A stretch of DNA of 10,120 nucleotides from an uncultured Planctomycetaceae bacterium (lineage in GTDB: Bacteria > Planctomycetota > Planctomycetia > Planctomycetales > Planctomycetaceae): the NCBI GenBank assembly GCA_903823545.1, contig CAIJTL010000141.1, positions 1 to 10,120 of the forward strand. Reading direction: 5' to 3'. Position 1 is the stretch's first letter, and the number at the start of each line of letters is the position of its first letter. The notes under the pieces are model-generated. The model worked only from the letters and a program-made list of their open reading frames with translations, was not told where the DNA came from and ran no database searches. This document shows positions 1-6,327 of the stretch, one piece after another. The position numbers and the translations under genes are program-made.

Positions 1-135
1 ATCGTATCCCGTGACGTGAAAGTGGATCGCGAAGTGATCAACGCACTAGGCGACGCCAGCCTCGTTCATACCGTGATGATTCAACGAGAACGGAGTGTGG
101 CAAATCCCAAGCTGGCGAAACGTGACTCAAAGTAA
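1..135 (+). CDS. 3' end of an unidentified protein (44 residues visible)
   Basis: Frame 1 is open from the window edge to a TAA at 133-135 and encodes 44 residues with a coding-like composition. The visible part reads as a strand, a helix (around VDREVINALGD), a strand (LVHTVMIQR) and then a charged tail. A helix-then-strand ending of this kind resembles the last half of an ACT-like or other small ferredoxin-like fold, but that is a weak inference from pattern only. The start and most of the protein lie outside the window, so no function is assigned. The gene reads in the same direction as the diadenylate cyclase 104 bases downstream, with a strong hairpin between them, so the two are probably not tightly cotranscribed. 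Confidence 0.6.
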   Translation: MVSRDVKVDREVINALGDASLVHTVMIQRERSVANPKLAKRDSK

Positions 136-152
136 GAAATGCGACCACTAGC

Positions 153-203
153 ACGACGCGCTAGCGAGTGGTCATAGCGAGAAACCACTCGCTGGCGCGT
201 CGT
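153..203. repeat. 20-bp inverted repeat (hairpin) between the first two genes
   Basis: The arm at 153-172 (ACGACGCGCTAGCGAGTGGT) pairs with 184-203. The single imperfection becomes a G:U pair in RNA, and an 11-base loop lies at 173-183. GACCACT at 143-149 can also pair with AGTGGTC at 167-173, giving a competing shorter hairpin. There is no T-run after the stem on the + strand, so a classical intrinsic terminator is not well supported. The length and near-perfection suggest a dispersed palindromic element of the REP type or a transcript-stabilising hairpin. It sits immediately upstream of the cyclase gene. Confidence 0.7.
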
Positions 204-239
204 ATTGATGAATCAGGTCATGACAAACGCGGAGGCTGA

Positions 240-1178
240 ATGATCAAGCGACATGACCTTTCTCTGCAGTCCGAAAGTCTCGTGACTGCTGCGGGACGAA
301 TTGCCGCCGAGAACAACGCGGCAGCCGTCGTGATGCTCGCCGAAGTTCCTTACGACTTCGCCGCGATTCGCGATTCGTTGAAAAAAGTGCTGTTGATCGT
401 CACTTCGGATAAGCCGGAAGTTCAGCAAGCCGCGCAGGAAGACGCTGTCGCAATTGTCCCTTTGCAAGATGAACCACTCACACGACAAGCGCAGATTAGT
501 CAGGCCTTGCTTGAAGCAATCTCCGATGAATTGCTGCGAGCTGGCGACGCGGTGGTTACTGTTTACGCGGGCTTTGAAAAAGAGACGCTCGATACGCTGA
601 CTTACATTCGCTTGGCCGAGCACTTGGCGACGCTGACGTCTCGTGATCTCAAACTGCTCGAGACTCAAGTTCCGCTAGAAACACTGCGGCAAGTCGTCGA
701 TATTGCGATCGAGATTGGTCGTGAAGGTCGCGAAGGAAAGCCAGTCGGTGCGTTGTTTGTTGTCGGGCAGCATCGCAAAGTTCTAGAACTCTCGCATGAA
801 CAAGTCCACGATCCGTTCCGAGGATACGCTCGAAAGGAACGGCTCATTCGACTCCCACGCGTTCGCGAGAGCGTTAAGGAACTCGCTCAAATAGACGGCG
901 CATTCGTGATCTCCGCCGATGGAGTTGTCATCTCCGCTGGTCGGATATTGGACGCTCCAGCGTCTGGAGTCACCCTCTCAAAAGGACTCGGCGCACGACA
1001 TTGGGCGGCCGCTGCAATCTCCAAAGTGACAAAAGCGATTGCGATCGCAGTGTCTCAATCCACGGGAACGGTCCGCATCTTCCAAAACGGCAACGTCGTT
1101 TTGCGGGTCGAACCGATGGAGCGGGCCGCCATGAAGTGGCACGACGTCACCACTGAACCGCCACCAATGACTGATTGA
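240..1178 (+). CDS. dacZ: DacZ-type diadenylate cyclase (DAC/DisA_N domain protein)
   Basis: This 312-residue protein probably makes the second messenger c-di-AMP from two ATP. Residues about 10-130 form an alpha/beta domain resembling the pyruvate kinase C-terminal fold (AGRIAAENNAAAVVML, then LLIVTSDKP and AVVTVYAGF). Residues about 145-292 are a DAC domain with GREGREGKPVGALFVVG, the DGA motif at 219-221, and GLGARHW at 249-255 followed by SQSTGTVRIF. The fused N-terminal domain is the arrangement of archaeal DacZ, not of the membrane-bound CdaA or the DNA-binding DisA. No membrane segment or DisA-type helical C-terminus is present, so it should be cytosolic. The usual RHR triad is RHW (253-255), so its third residue differs from the CdaA/DisA pattern. 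The ATG at 240 follows GGAGG (231-235) with a short 4-base spacer. The gene stands alone and faces the esterase convergently. The DAC assignment is secure; activity is inferred. Confidence 0.88.
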   Translation: MIKRHDLSLQSESLVTAAGRIAAENNAAAVVMLAEVPYDFAAIRDSLKKVLLIVTSDKPEVQQAAQEDAVAIVPLQDEPLTRQAQISQALLEAISDELLRAGDAVVTVYAGFEKETLDTLTYIRLAEHLATLTSRDLKLLETQVPLETLRQVVDIAIEIGREGREGKPVGALFVVGQHRKVLELSHEQVHDPFRGYARKERLIRLPRVRESVKELAQIDGAFVISADGVVISAGRILDAPASGVTLSKGLGARHWAAAAISKVTKAIAIAVSQSTGTVRIFQNGNVVLRVEPMERAAMKWHDVTTEPPPMTD

Positions 1179-1181
1179 GAA

Positions 1182-1209
1182 CGAAACGCGATACAATATC
1201 GTTGTTTCG
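1182..1209. terminator. Possible bidirectional hairpin between convergent genes
   Basis: CGAAAC (1182-1187) pairs with GTTTCG (1204-1209) and CGATA (1189-1193) pairs with TATCG (1197-1201), with a CAA loop and a small internal loop. It begins 4 bases after the cyclase stop codon and lies 75 bases beyond the end of the convergent esterase gene, so it is well placed to end transcription of the cyclase. No strong T-run follows, so the terminator call is tentative. Confidence 0.4.
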
Positions 1210-1283
1210 CACCATCCATCGGCTCTGCAAACACTGCACCCCTGTTATTCAAGAGGCAGCAACACGCGGCCCGTTCACTTTGG

Positions 1284-3260
1284 CTATTTGCGAGTGATCC
1301 GCCCTTCGTAGCCTGCTGCCTTGAAGGCAGTCAGGGTTCGATCAAAAGCGTTGTCTTTGGCGTTGATCAGATTGACGTGTCGTGGTGCGAGGAGGCCAAG
1401 GGCATCGGGAATGTCCAGCACTTTGAGCACGTTTAAATAGATCGGGCCGCTGACGTGGCTAGTCGGCGGATCGACCAGCGTGACTTCGGCGATGCTGGTT
1501 TCGAACAAAGCCGCATAAGCTCCGATGACTCCGGCGGCTCCTTTGCCAACAACTCCAATCGACAACTCGTTTCCTTCAGCTTCGTGCAGCCACCGAGCGA
1601 CCGATTGCACATCCCAAACTCGACCACCATCAACCGTTCGACCAAGCAGGACATGAGCGCGCTCGACATAATTCGGAGGATTTTTGCGAATCCAACCGAA
1701 CGACTCTCCACAACCTCGTGGGCTGAGCACGACGGTCGCCTGGCCTTCCGGAATCACACCGCTTGCCCACTCCGGAAGTTTCCCTTCTGGCTCATCAGCA
1801 TTCAGGACGACCAGCCAAATTCGTTCTGGCTTATCTGCGGACCGTTCGCCCTTCTTCTTGAGTTTATGGTGAGCAGCGACAACGACCACATCATCGTCAG
1901 TGCTCAACACGATCAGGCCGTTGTCGCGATGTTCGCGGACTGAAGCGTCTGGAACTTGATCGGGCCATTCACGGAATGATTGATTGAGAAGTCCGTCGCG
2001 AAGCTGCTTCGACCACTTTGAATACTCATCCTTCGTCGTCGGCGTTTTCGGTGTTCCTCGCGCGACGAAGGTCTCATCAATCTTTGCATTGAGACTGTCC
2101 TTCGGAAGATCGCTCTCTTCCGGGAAAACTCGCAGTTGCTTCCCTTCGAACGGTGGCAGTGGTGGTTCGGCAACTTCAGAGTTTTCCTTTTTGAAGTGTT
2201 TGTTGATCCAACGATATGCCATCAATCGTAGTTCGACGTTGTCGCTATGGCCGCCTGGAGTGATTCCGATGTCGAACAGATCCCCCGGCGCCTTTTCGTA
2301 CCAACCGTAAACTTTCGCGAGACGTTCGCGAATGCGCTCATTTGCTGGCATGGGAAAGATCGTGTCGTGACCGGAGTTCTCAAACAGCATCGGCCGAGGA
2401 GCGATCAGGGCGGCGATTGTCGTCCATTCCCAGCGATATGTGTTGTAAAGAAACATGCAGTCGCAATGCCCGTTGCAGACTTTGTCAGTCACATAGCTCT
2501 GCAAATCGCTCATACCACTGACGGGGACGCAGACCTTCACTCGTTCGTCGGCTGCTGCGATCCAAAAGGTTGCCGCACCGCCGCCACTGATTCCTGTCAC
2601 CGCAATTCGATCAGGATCAACTTCGGGGCGTGTGAGCAGATAGTCGATCGCGCGGACTCCGTTCCAACATTCGACGCCAGCCGACGTGTACCCGGCGGCC
2701 TGCCACCACCATCGATTTTGGTTGTAGGTGCCATGATGAATTCCCGCGACCTCGCCAAGTTGCAAAGTGTCGATGATCAAGCAGGCGTATCCGTGAGTTG
2801 CGAACCACATCCCGTGTTGCTGAAACGCTGTCTTATTGCCGTCACGCCCTTTTCCGGAATGTCCACAGACGTAAAGAACTGTTGGCAGGCGTTCTCCGTT
2901 CTTTGTGGATTTCGGCAGATACAAATTGCCGGTCACGTACAACCCCGGCTTCGATTGGTAATGCAGCTTCTCGACCGTGAAATCCTCTCGCTCAAGTTTG
3001 CCTGTGACTTTCGCGTTCAACGGAGTTCGCTCTGGTAACGGCCACAGTCCAAGCATGTCGAAATACTGCCGCTTCAATTCCTCTCGTCGGCCTTCCCACT
3101 GCTCGCGTGTCTCGACATTCGCCAGCACATTCTGGCTGACAAGCCGTGCCTCACCGGACAAGTACTTTTCAATCGCCTCATCACCTGGGCGCGGCTCAGC
3201 ACCTGCAACCAAAAGTGGTATCAGTGATAGGACCGCACACAAGACAAACTGCGCTCGCAT
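1284..3260 (-). CDS. Exported acetyl-xylan-esterase-like alpha/beta hydrolase with a degenerate second half
   Basis: The 658-residue product starts with a Sec signal peptide (hydrophobic stretch 5-19, probable cleavage at AGA|EP, residue 21), so it should act outside the cytoplasm. Residues about 90-355 form an alpha/beta hydrolase of the acetyl xylan esterase/prolyl-oligopeptidase-like type. The nucleophile elbow is GISGGG (223-228, Ser225), and likely acid and base are Asp299 (in GHDTIFP) and His338 (in GGHSD). The likely chemistry is ester cleavage on a carbohydrate or similar ester; the substrate is unknown. A Cys/His cluster CNGHCDC lies at 262-268. Residues about 440-658 look like a second hydrolase fold in which the elbow is GKGAAG (572-577), so the nucleophile is lost. 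Start support: GAGGAG at 3267-3272 (complement), 6 bases before the ATG. It is convergent with the cyclase and divergent from the lipoprotein. Confidence 0.8.
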   Translation of the reverse strand: MRAQFVLCAVLSLIPLLVAGAEPRPGDEAIEKYLSGEARLVSQNVLANVETREQWEGRREELKRQYFDMLGLWPLPERTPLNAKVTGKLEREDFTVEKLHYQSKPGLYVTGNLYLPKSTKNGERLPTVLYVCGHSGKGRDGNKTAFQQHGMWFATHGYACLIIDTLQLGEVAGIHHGTYNQNRWWWQAAGYTSAGVECWNGVRAIDYLLTRPEVDPDRIAVTGISGGGAATFWIAAADERVKVCVPVSGMSDLQSYVTDKVCNGHCDCMFLYNTYRWEWTTIAALIAPRPMLFENSGHDTIFPMPANERIRERLAKVYGWYEKAPGDLFDIGITPGGHSDNVELRLMAYRWINKHFKKENSEVAEPPLPPFEGKQLRVFPEESDLPKDSLNAKIDETFVARGTPKTPTTKDEYSKWSKQLRDGLLNQSFREWPDQVPDASVREHRDNGLIVLSTDDDVVVVAAHHKLKKKGERSADKPERIWLVVLNADEPEGKLPEWASGVIPEGQATVVLSPRGCGESFGWIRKNPPNYVERAHVLLGRTVDGGRVWDVQSVARWLHEAEGNELSIGVVGKGAAGVIGAYAALFETSIAEVTLVDPPTSHVSGPIYLNVLKVLDIPDALGLLAPRHVNLINAKDNAFDRTLTAFKAAGYEGRITRK

Positions 3261-3523
3261 GGAATGCTCCTCTTATTTTGGGCCGTCAACATCTCGGCTA
3301 TATCGCAACCGAAGAAACGTACTCATCAGGAGTGGCCAATACGAGGCAACCGGATCGAGCCGCCAGAAATTGTTTGTTGAATACGATTAGGGAAGGTTCC
3401 GTCTTTAAGAACAACAAGTTGGCCGCTCATCATGGCAAGCTGAATTGATTGTGGAAGCTGTGATCGCATTGAATCACCGATCCGTGACGATCGGAGTGAT
3501 CTTGCTGAACCGGCTCAACATGC

Positions 3524-3577
3524 CGGTCGCTCTGCCCGATAACGACCGATGACCGCCGGTCGGCCTCAATGTCGGTC
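3524..3577. repeat. Cluster of five GACCG/CGGTC half-sites
   Basis: CGGTC occurs at 3524-3528, 3557-3561 and 3573-3577, and its complement GACCG occurs at 3544-3548 and 3551-3555, all within 54 bases upstream of the lipoprotein start at 3641. Mixed direct and inverted copies suggest a cooperative regulator-binding region or a folded leader. The motif is short and chance clustering is possible. Confidence 0.3.
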
Positions 3578-3627
3578 TACTTGGCGACTGTATCGAAACT
3601 CGGCTCACGACGGAGTGCGAGCTGCTC

Positions 3628-3633
3628 GGAGGG
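3628..3633 (+). promoter_or_regulatory. Ribosome binding site that sets the lipoprotein start
   Basis: GGAGGG lies 7 bases before the ATG at 3641. A longer in-frame start at 3569 has no comparable site and would bury the lipoprotein signal sequence 24 residues inside the protein, so 3641 is chosen. Confidence 0.8.
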
Positions 3634-3640
3634 TATTGCC

Positions 3641-4492
3641 ATGCGGGCAATGGCTTGGTGCTTATTGATGTTGAGCCTCGTTGGTTGCCAGAGCGGCCCG
3701 CGTTGGTTCGTAAGAGATCGGGCGGTTTCGGGGCGCGCAACCTATTCCCACGATCTTCCGGCAGATTCGTCAGGTAGCTCAGATGCAGATGGCCTAACAG
3801 TTCCACCAGCCCCGAGCGATTACGAGCAATCTTCTCGCACCCGCAAGCCATCGACCTCAAGCCAGCAAGCGGCCCGTTCTCGAGGAGCCACTGGATCGCG
3901 CAAGCCAAATACAGGAGCTAGTTCACGATCGTCGCAGCTCGCGAGCAAGAAGACGGGCACATCAACGCGACCTACAGCACAGGATGAAACAGTTAAGCAG
4001 TTGATGGCTGATCTAGAAAAAACGAAGCGGGAAAAATCCGGCCTCCAAACCAAGCTCTCGGAAGAGACCGCAAAACAAACTCAGCAGCGACTGGAACTTG
4101 AAGCTCGTATGGCTGTGTTGCAAGAACAATTGCGGCAGCAGTCTGCTTTGCAACAAGTGTCGTATCAGCCACATAACCAAACGATGTCACGACCAAACCC
4201 AAGCTACGGTCCACCGATGGTCCAGAACTACAACGGCCCTGTGATCACATCGGGAACGCCAAGTCCAACGACGTCGTCCTTCGCACCGACTAGCAGTGGA
4301 GTGAATTCGGTGCCGTTCAACCAAGGTCCACCGGCTTGGAACAACGGCTCGGCAGCAAATTGGAATGCACCTGCTCCAAGTTGGAATTCGTCGGCTCCGG
4401 CATGGAACACACAAAGTTCTTCGTGGAATGCCAGCAACACTCAAACGCAGGCTCCGGTTGAAATGTGGCCACATAGCCCGCAGCGAAGATAA
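3641..4492 (+). CDS. Coiled-coil lipoprotein with Trp-Asn repeat tail
   Basis: The 283-residue product begins with MRAMAWCLLMLSLVGC, a type II signal peptide with lipobox LVGC and lipidated Cys16, so it should be anchored in the cell envelope. Residues about 20-115 are Ser/Thr/Pro/Arg-rich and probably disordered. Residues about 117-174 are a strongly predicted coiled coil rich in Glu, Lys, Gln and Leu (LEKTKREKSGLQTKLSEETA region, then LQEQLRQQ). The last 110 residues are Pro/Asn/Gln/Ser-rich, and Trp-Asn pairs recur at W233, W241, W248, W255 and W262 (spacing 8, 7, 7, 7). No enzyme motif is visible. A structural, scaffolding or cell-wall-contacting role is possible but inferred; I do not recognise a named family. 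Transcription ends at a strong terminator 43 bases after the stop. Confidence 0.8.
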   Translation: MRAMAWCLLMLSLVGCQSGPRWFVRDRAVSGRATYSHDLPADSSGSSDADGLTVPPAPSDYEQSSRTRKPSTSSQQAARSRGATGSRKPNTGASSRSSQLASKKTGTSTRPTAQDETVKQLMADLEKTKREKSGLQTKLSEETAKQTQQRLELEARMAVLQEQLRQQSALQQVSYQPHNQTMSRPNPSYGPPMVQNYNGPVITSGTPSPTTSSFAPTSSGVNSVPFNQGPPAWNNGSAANWNAPAPSWNSSAPAWNTQSSSWNASNTQTQAPVEMWPHSPQRR

Positions 4493-4534
4493 TCCGCAAC
4501 TGGCAACTTATCCCGCGTATCTTGTTCATCCTCG

Positions 4535-4576
4535 AAGACCTCCGATGTCATTGCGACTTCGGAGGTCTTTGCTTTT
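4535..4576 (+). terminator. Strong intrinsic terminator of the lipoprotein gene
   Basis: AAGACCTCCGA (4535-4545) pairs perfectly with TCGGAGGTCTT (4559-4569). An inner GTC/GAC stem (4547-4549 with 4555-4557) extends the helix, leaving a 5-base loop. The T-rich tail TTTGCTTTT (4568-4576) follows on the + strand. This is the clearest terminator in the window. Confidence 0.93.
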
Positions 4577-4727
4577 GGTAATCCTGCTGGAATGGGAAAA
4601 GCGATCCGCATTTGTTTTGGTGGCCGATTGAAGTCCGTCACGCTCCGCTTTACCGTTTCGCACGTTCTTGAGACTGTTGCCGCCTCGTTGACTCACGGGA
4701 GCTCGACGGTGGCTCTCACATCCGATT

Positions 4728-4732
4728 GAAGG
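4728..4732 (+). promoter_or_regulatory. Ribosome binding site for the small HTH gene
   Basis: GAAGG lies 8 bases before the ATG at 4741 and supports that start over the in-frame TTG at 4726, which would overlap this site. Confidence 0.55.
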
Positions 4733-4740
4733 CTCTGCTC

Positions 4741-4932
4741 ATGCCGTTACCGATGAAGACACTCCGTGAGGCGGCTGCCGCGTTAGGCATGCCTGAGAAC
4801 GAAATCAAAGCGATGGTCGACATGGGGAAGGTTCGTGCGATCCGGAAGAACGGCGTGCTGTCGTTCGCTCCCGACGAACTCGCGCGGATTGCTCGGCAAC
4901 GCAAGACGATTCCGGAATCGGGGAAGAAGTAA
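4741..4932 (+). CDS. Small excisionase/MerR-like helix-turn-helix protein
   Basis: This 63-residue protein is almost entirely one DNA-binding domain. The core MKTLREAAAALGMPENEIKAM gives the helix-turn-helix (about residues 5-24). It is followed by a basic wing (MGKVRAIRKNGVLSF, 28-42) and a final helix (PDELARIARQ, 44-53). This matches the HTH_17/excisionase-family pattern 'tvkEaAellgvs..tvyrli.eGkl.avrvggrwripreeLe'. It probably acts as a small DNA-binding regulator or accessory factor. No integrase or phage gene is nearby, so an excisionase role is not supported. It reads in the same direction as the secreted nuclease 177 bases downstream. The ATG at 4741 is preferred on ribosome-site grounds; a shorter start at 4753 lacks one. 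Confidence 0.75.
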   Translation: MPLPMKTLREAAAALGMPENEIKAMVDMGKVRAIRKNGVLSFAPDELARIARQRKTIPESGKK

Positions 4933-4951
4933 AAAGGCTCGCCGCATTTTT

Positions 4952-5014
4952 GTCGCGCAAGCGACTCGCGTGCGTTGGATTCGGCCGCCGATCCCGCACG
5001 CGCGGCCGCGTGCG
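4952..5014 (+). repeat. GC-rich leader with mutually exclusive hairpins
   Basis: GTCGC (4952-4956) and GCGAC (4961-4965) form a hairpin with a GCAA (GNRA-type) loop. Next, CGCGTGCG occurs at 4967-4974 and again at 5007-5014, and its complement CGCACGCG lies between them at 4995-5002. The middle arm can therefore pair with either flanking copy, the second giving an 8-bp stem with a CGGC tetraloop. The element lies between the HTH and nuclease genes and may act as a terminator, attenuator or RNA-stability element. No T-run follows. Confidence 0.5.
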
Positions 5015-5109
5015 CCACAGGTTCCAACACAAATCGTTCAGGAGCGGCTCGCATTCGGCGTCTATCATCTCCCCAATAGAACGTTCGGAAATTTAACAAG
5101 GGGGTCATT

Positions 5110-6153
5110 GTGAAACGAATCGCATTGCGAATCTTGTTCGTGTTAGCCGTGGCTTGTTGGGCGACGCAGTTGTGGGCCTGGAATGATGCCGGGCATCTGA
5201 CCGTGGCGAAGATTGCCTACGAACGATTGAACGATCGGCAGCGACAAACGGTCGCGAAGTTGTTGAGTAAGCATCCGCATCGCGATTCGATTCTGTTGAA
5301 GGATCGTCCCGACGGAGTTTCTGAAAACGAATGGATGTTTCTGCGAGCGGCAGTTTGGAGCGATCACGTGCGTGCTCCGAAGAAATTCCCTCGCGACGAA
5401 ATCGCGACTCATCCCATTCACAAATTTCATCGTGGGCCGTGGCATTACGTGAATTTTCCGTATCACGCCGGACAGAATGAGTCGGCGTTGCCTGCTCAAG
5501 CATTGCTCGGAGAGGGGGACAACCCGACTCACATTCTGGAGCAACTCGAACTGTCGATGAACGTGCTCAAGGGAGACGCGGCGGCCGATACTGACCGAGT
5601 GGCTGGAATCTCTGATGATGAGAATAAAGCGGTGCGGCTCTGCTGGCTGTTTCATTTGATGGGCGATTTGCATCAACCGCTGCATGTGGCGACGCTCGTC
5701 GATGAAATGAAATTCCCGAAGGGTGCTCACTCGGACCTCGGGGGAAATATGGTGGTGATCCGCTCGCACATCGGCGCACCGCCTCACAAGCTGCATGGCT
5801 TTTGGGACGACCGCATGGGGACCGATTCACATTATCCAACCGTGCAAGGCTTGGCCGAAATGCTGACTCACGATCCGCACTTGAAGTCGGATCAACTGCC
5901 CGAGTTCGCCGAACATCGCGACTTTAAGCAGTGGGCTGCGGAAAGCTATGCCGCTGCGAAAGCGACCGTCTATCGCGATGGCCATCTGTCGTTTGCACTG
6001 TCAGACGACCTCGATCGGCGACGCATAACGAACGACGACGTCCCAGTCCTGCCGCAAGGTGCTGAATTCACCGCGAACAAACTCGCTCGCCGTCGAGTCA
6101 CTTTGGCGGGATACCGACTGGCCGAATTGCTGAAGCAGATCGTCGGCGAATGA
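5110..6153 (+). CDS. Secreted S1/P1-type zinc-dependent nuclease
   Basis: The 347-residue product is an S1/P1 nuclease (phospholipase C/P1 nuclease fold), a trinuclear zinc enzyme that cuts single-stranded DNA/RNA and removes 3' phosphates. A signal peptide ends at LWA|W (residue 23), which places Trp24 at the mature N-terminus, where the family uses the terminal Trp as a zinc ligand. All expected ligands are visible: Trp24 and His29 (WNDAGH), Asp85 (VWSDHVR), His112 (WHYVNFP), His182/Asp186/His192 (FHLMGDLHQPLH), and His229/Asp233 (KLHGFWDD). The GGN loop is at 211-213. The protein is somewhat longer than the mature fungal enzymes because of a charged C-terminus. The start is GTG at 5110, preceded by AAGGGGG (5098-5104) with a 5-base spacer. 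The role is probably extracellular or periplasmic nucleic acid scavenging of phosphate and nucleosides. Confidence 0.93.
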   Translation: MKRIALRILFVLAVACWATQLWAWNDAGHLTVAKIAYERLNDRQRQTVAKLLSKHPHRDSILLKDRPDGVSENEWMFLRAAVWSDHVRAPKKFPRDEIATHPIHKFHRGPWHYVNFPYHAGQNESALPAQALLGEGDNPTHILEQLELSMNVLKGDAAADTDRVAGISDDENKAVRLCWLFHLMGDLHQPLHVATLVDEMKFPKGAHSDLGGNMVVIRSHIGAPPHKLHGFWDDRMGTDSHYPTVQGLAEMLTHDPHLKSDQLPEFAEHRDFKQWAAESYAAAKATVYRDGHLSFALSDDLDRRRITNDDVPVLPQGAEFTANKLARRRVTLAGYRLAELLKQIVGE

Positions 6154-6211
6154 ATTGGTAAATGATCCTTGGTGAAGACGTGGCAAAGGATGACAGTGAA
6201 TTTAGATTAGA

Positions 6212-6238
6212 GAGCGAATGGGTTGCCCGCATTCGCTC
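6212..6238. terminator. Hairpin between convergent nuclease and RTX genes
   Basis: GAGCGAATG (6212-6220) pairs perfectly with CATTCGCTC (6230-6238) across a 9-base loop. It lies 58 bases beyond the nuclease stop and 89 bases beyond the end of the convergent RTX gene, so it can serve both directions. Neither side has a strong T-run. Confidence 0.55.
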
Positions 6239-6327
6239 CCTAGAGTTTGATTCACTGCCGTTCCAAGCAAACTACGTCTGGATGATCGAAGTTTGCGACT
6301 GCCAATCGGGAAAAGCTTCTTTCAACG

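Larger units (their letters stand above)
3261..3640. other. Divergent intergenic region (380 bases) with several small hairpins
   Basis: No convincing gene is present between the divergent esterase and lipoprotein genes; short open frames here lack ribosome sites and plausible composition. The region must hold both promoters, but I cannot place -35/-10 boxes confidently. It contains small inverted repeats: ATCAC-CGATC (3473-3482) against GATCG-GTGAT (3489-3500, 2-base bulge); ACCGGC (3509-3514) against GCCGGT (3522-3527); and CGACCG (3543-3548) against CGGTCG (3557-3562). These cluster on the lipoprotein side and may be operator or leader structures. Confidence 0.55.

Noticed and set aside
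213..668. - strand 151-codon open frame over the cyclase start
   Set aside because: It is a shadow of the DacZ-like gene, whose + strand translation has diagnostic motifs.
2247..3038. 263-codon + strand open frame inside the esterase gene
   Set aside because: The opposite strand encodes a clear signal peptide and hydrolase motifs; this frame has no family features or ribosome site.
3569..3640. 24-residue N-terminal extension of the lipoprotein
   Set aside because: The start at 3641 has GGAGGG at the right distance and puts the lipobox signal at the N-terminus.
4741..4932. Excisionase of an integrated mobile element
   Set aside because: Only the DNA-binding fold matches; there is no integrase, attachment repeat or phage gene in the window.
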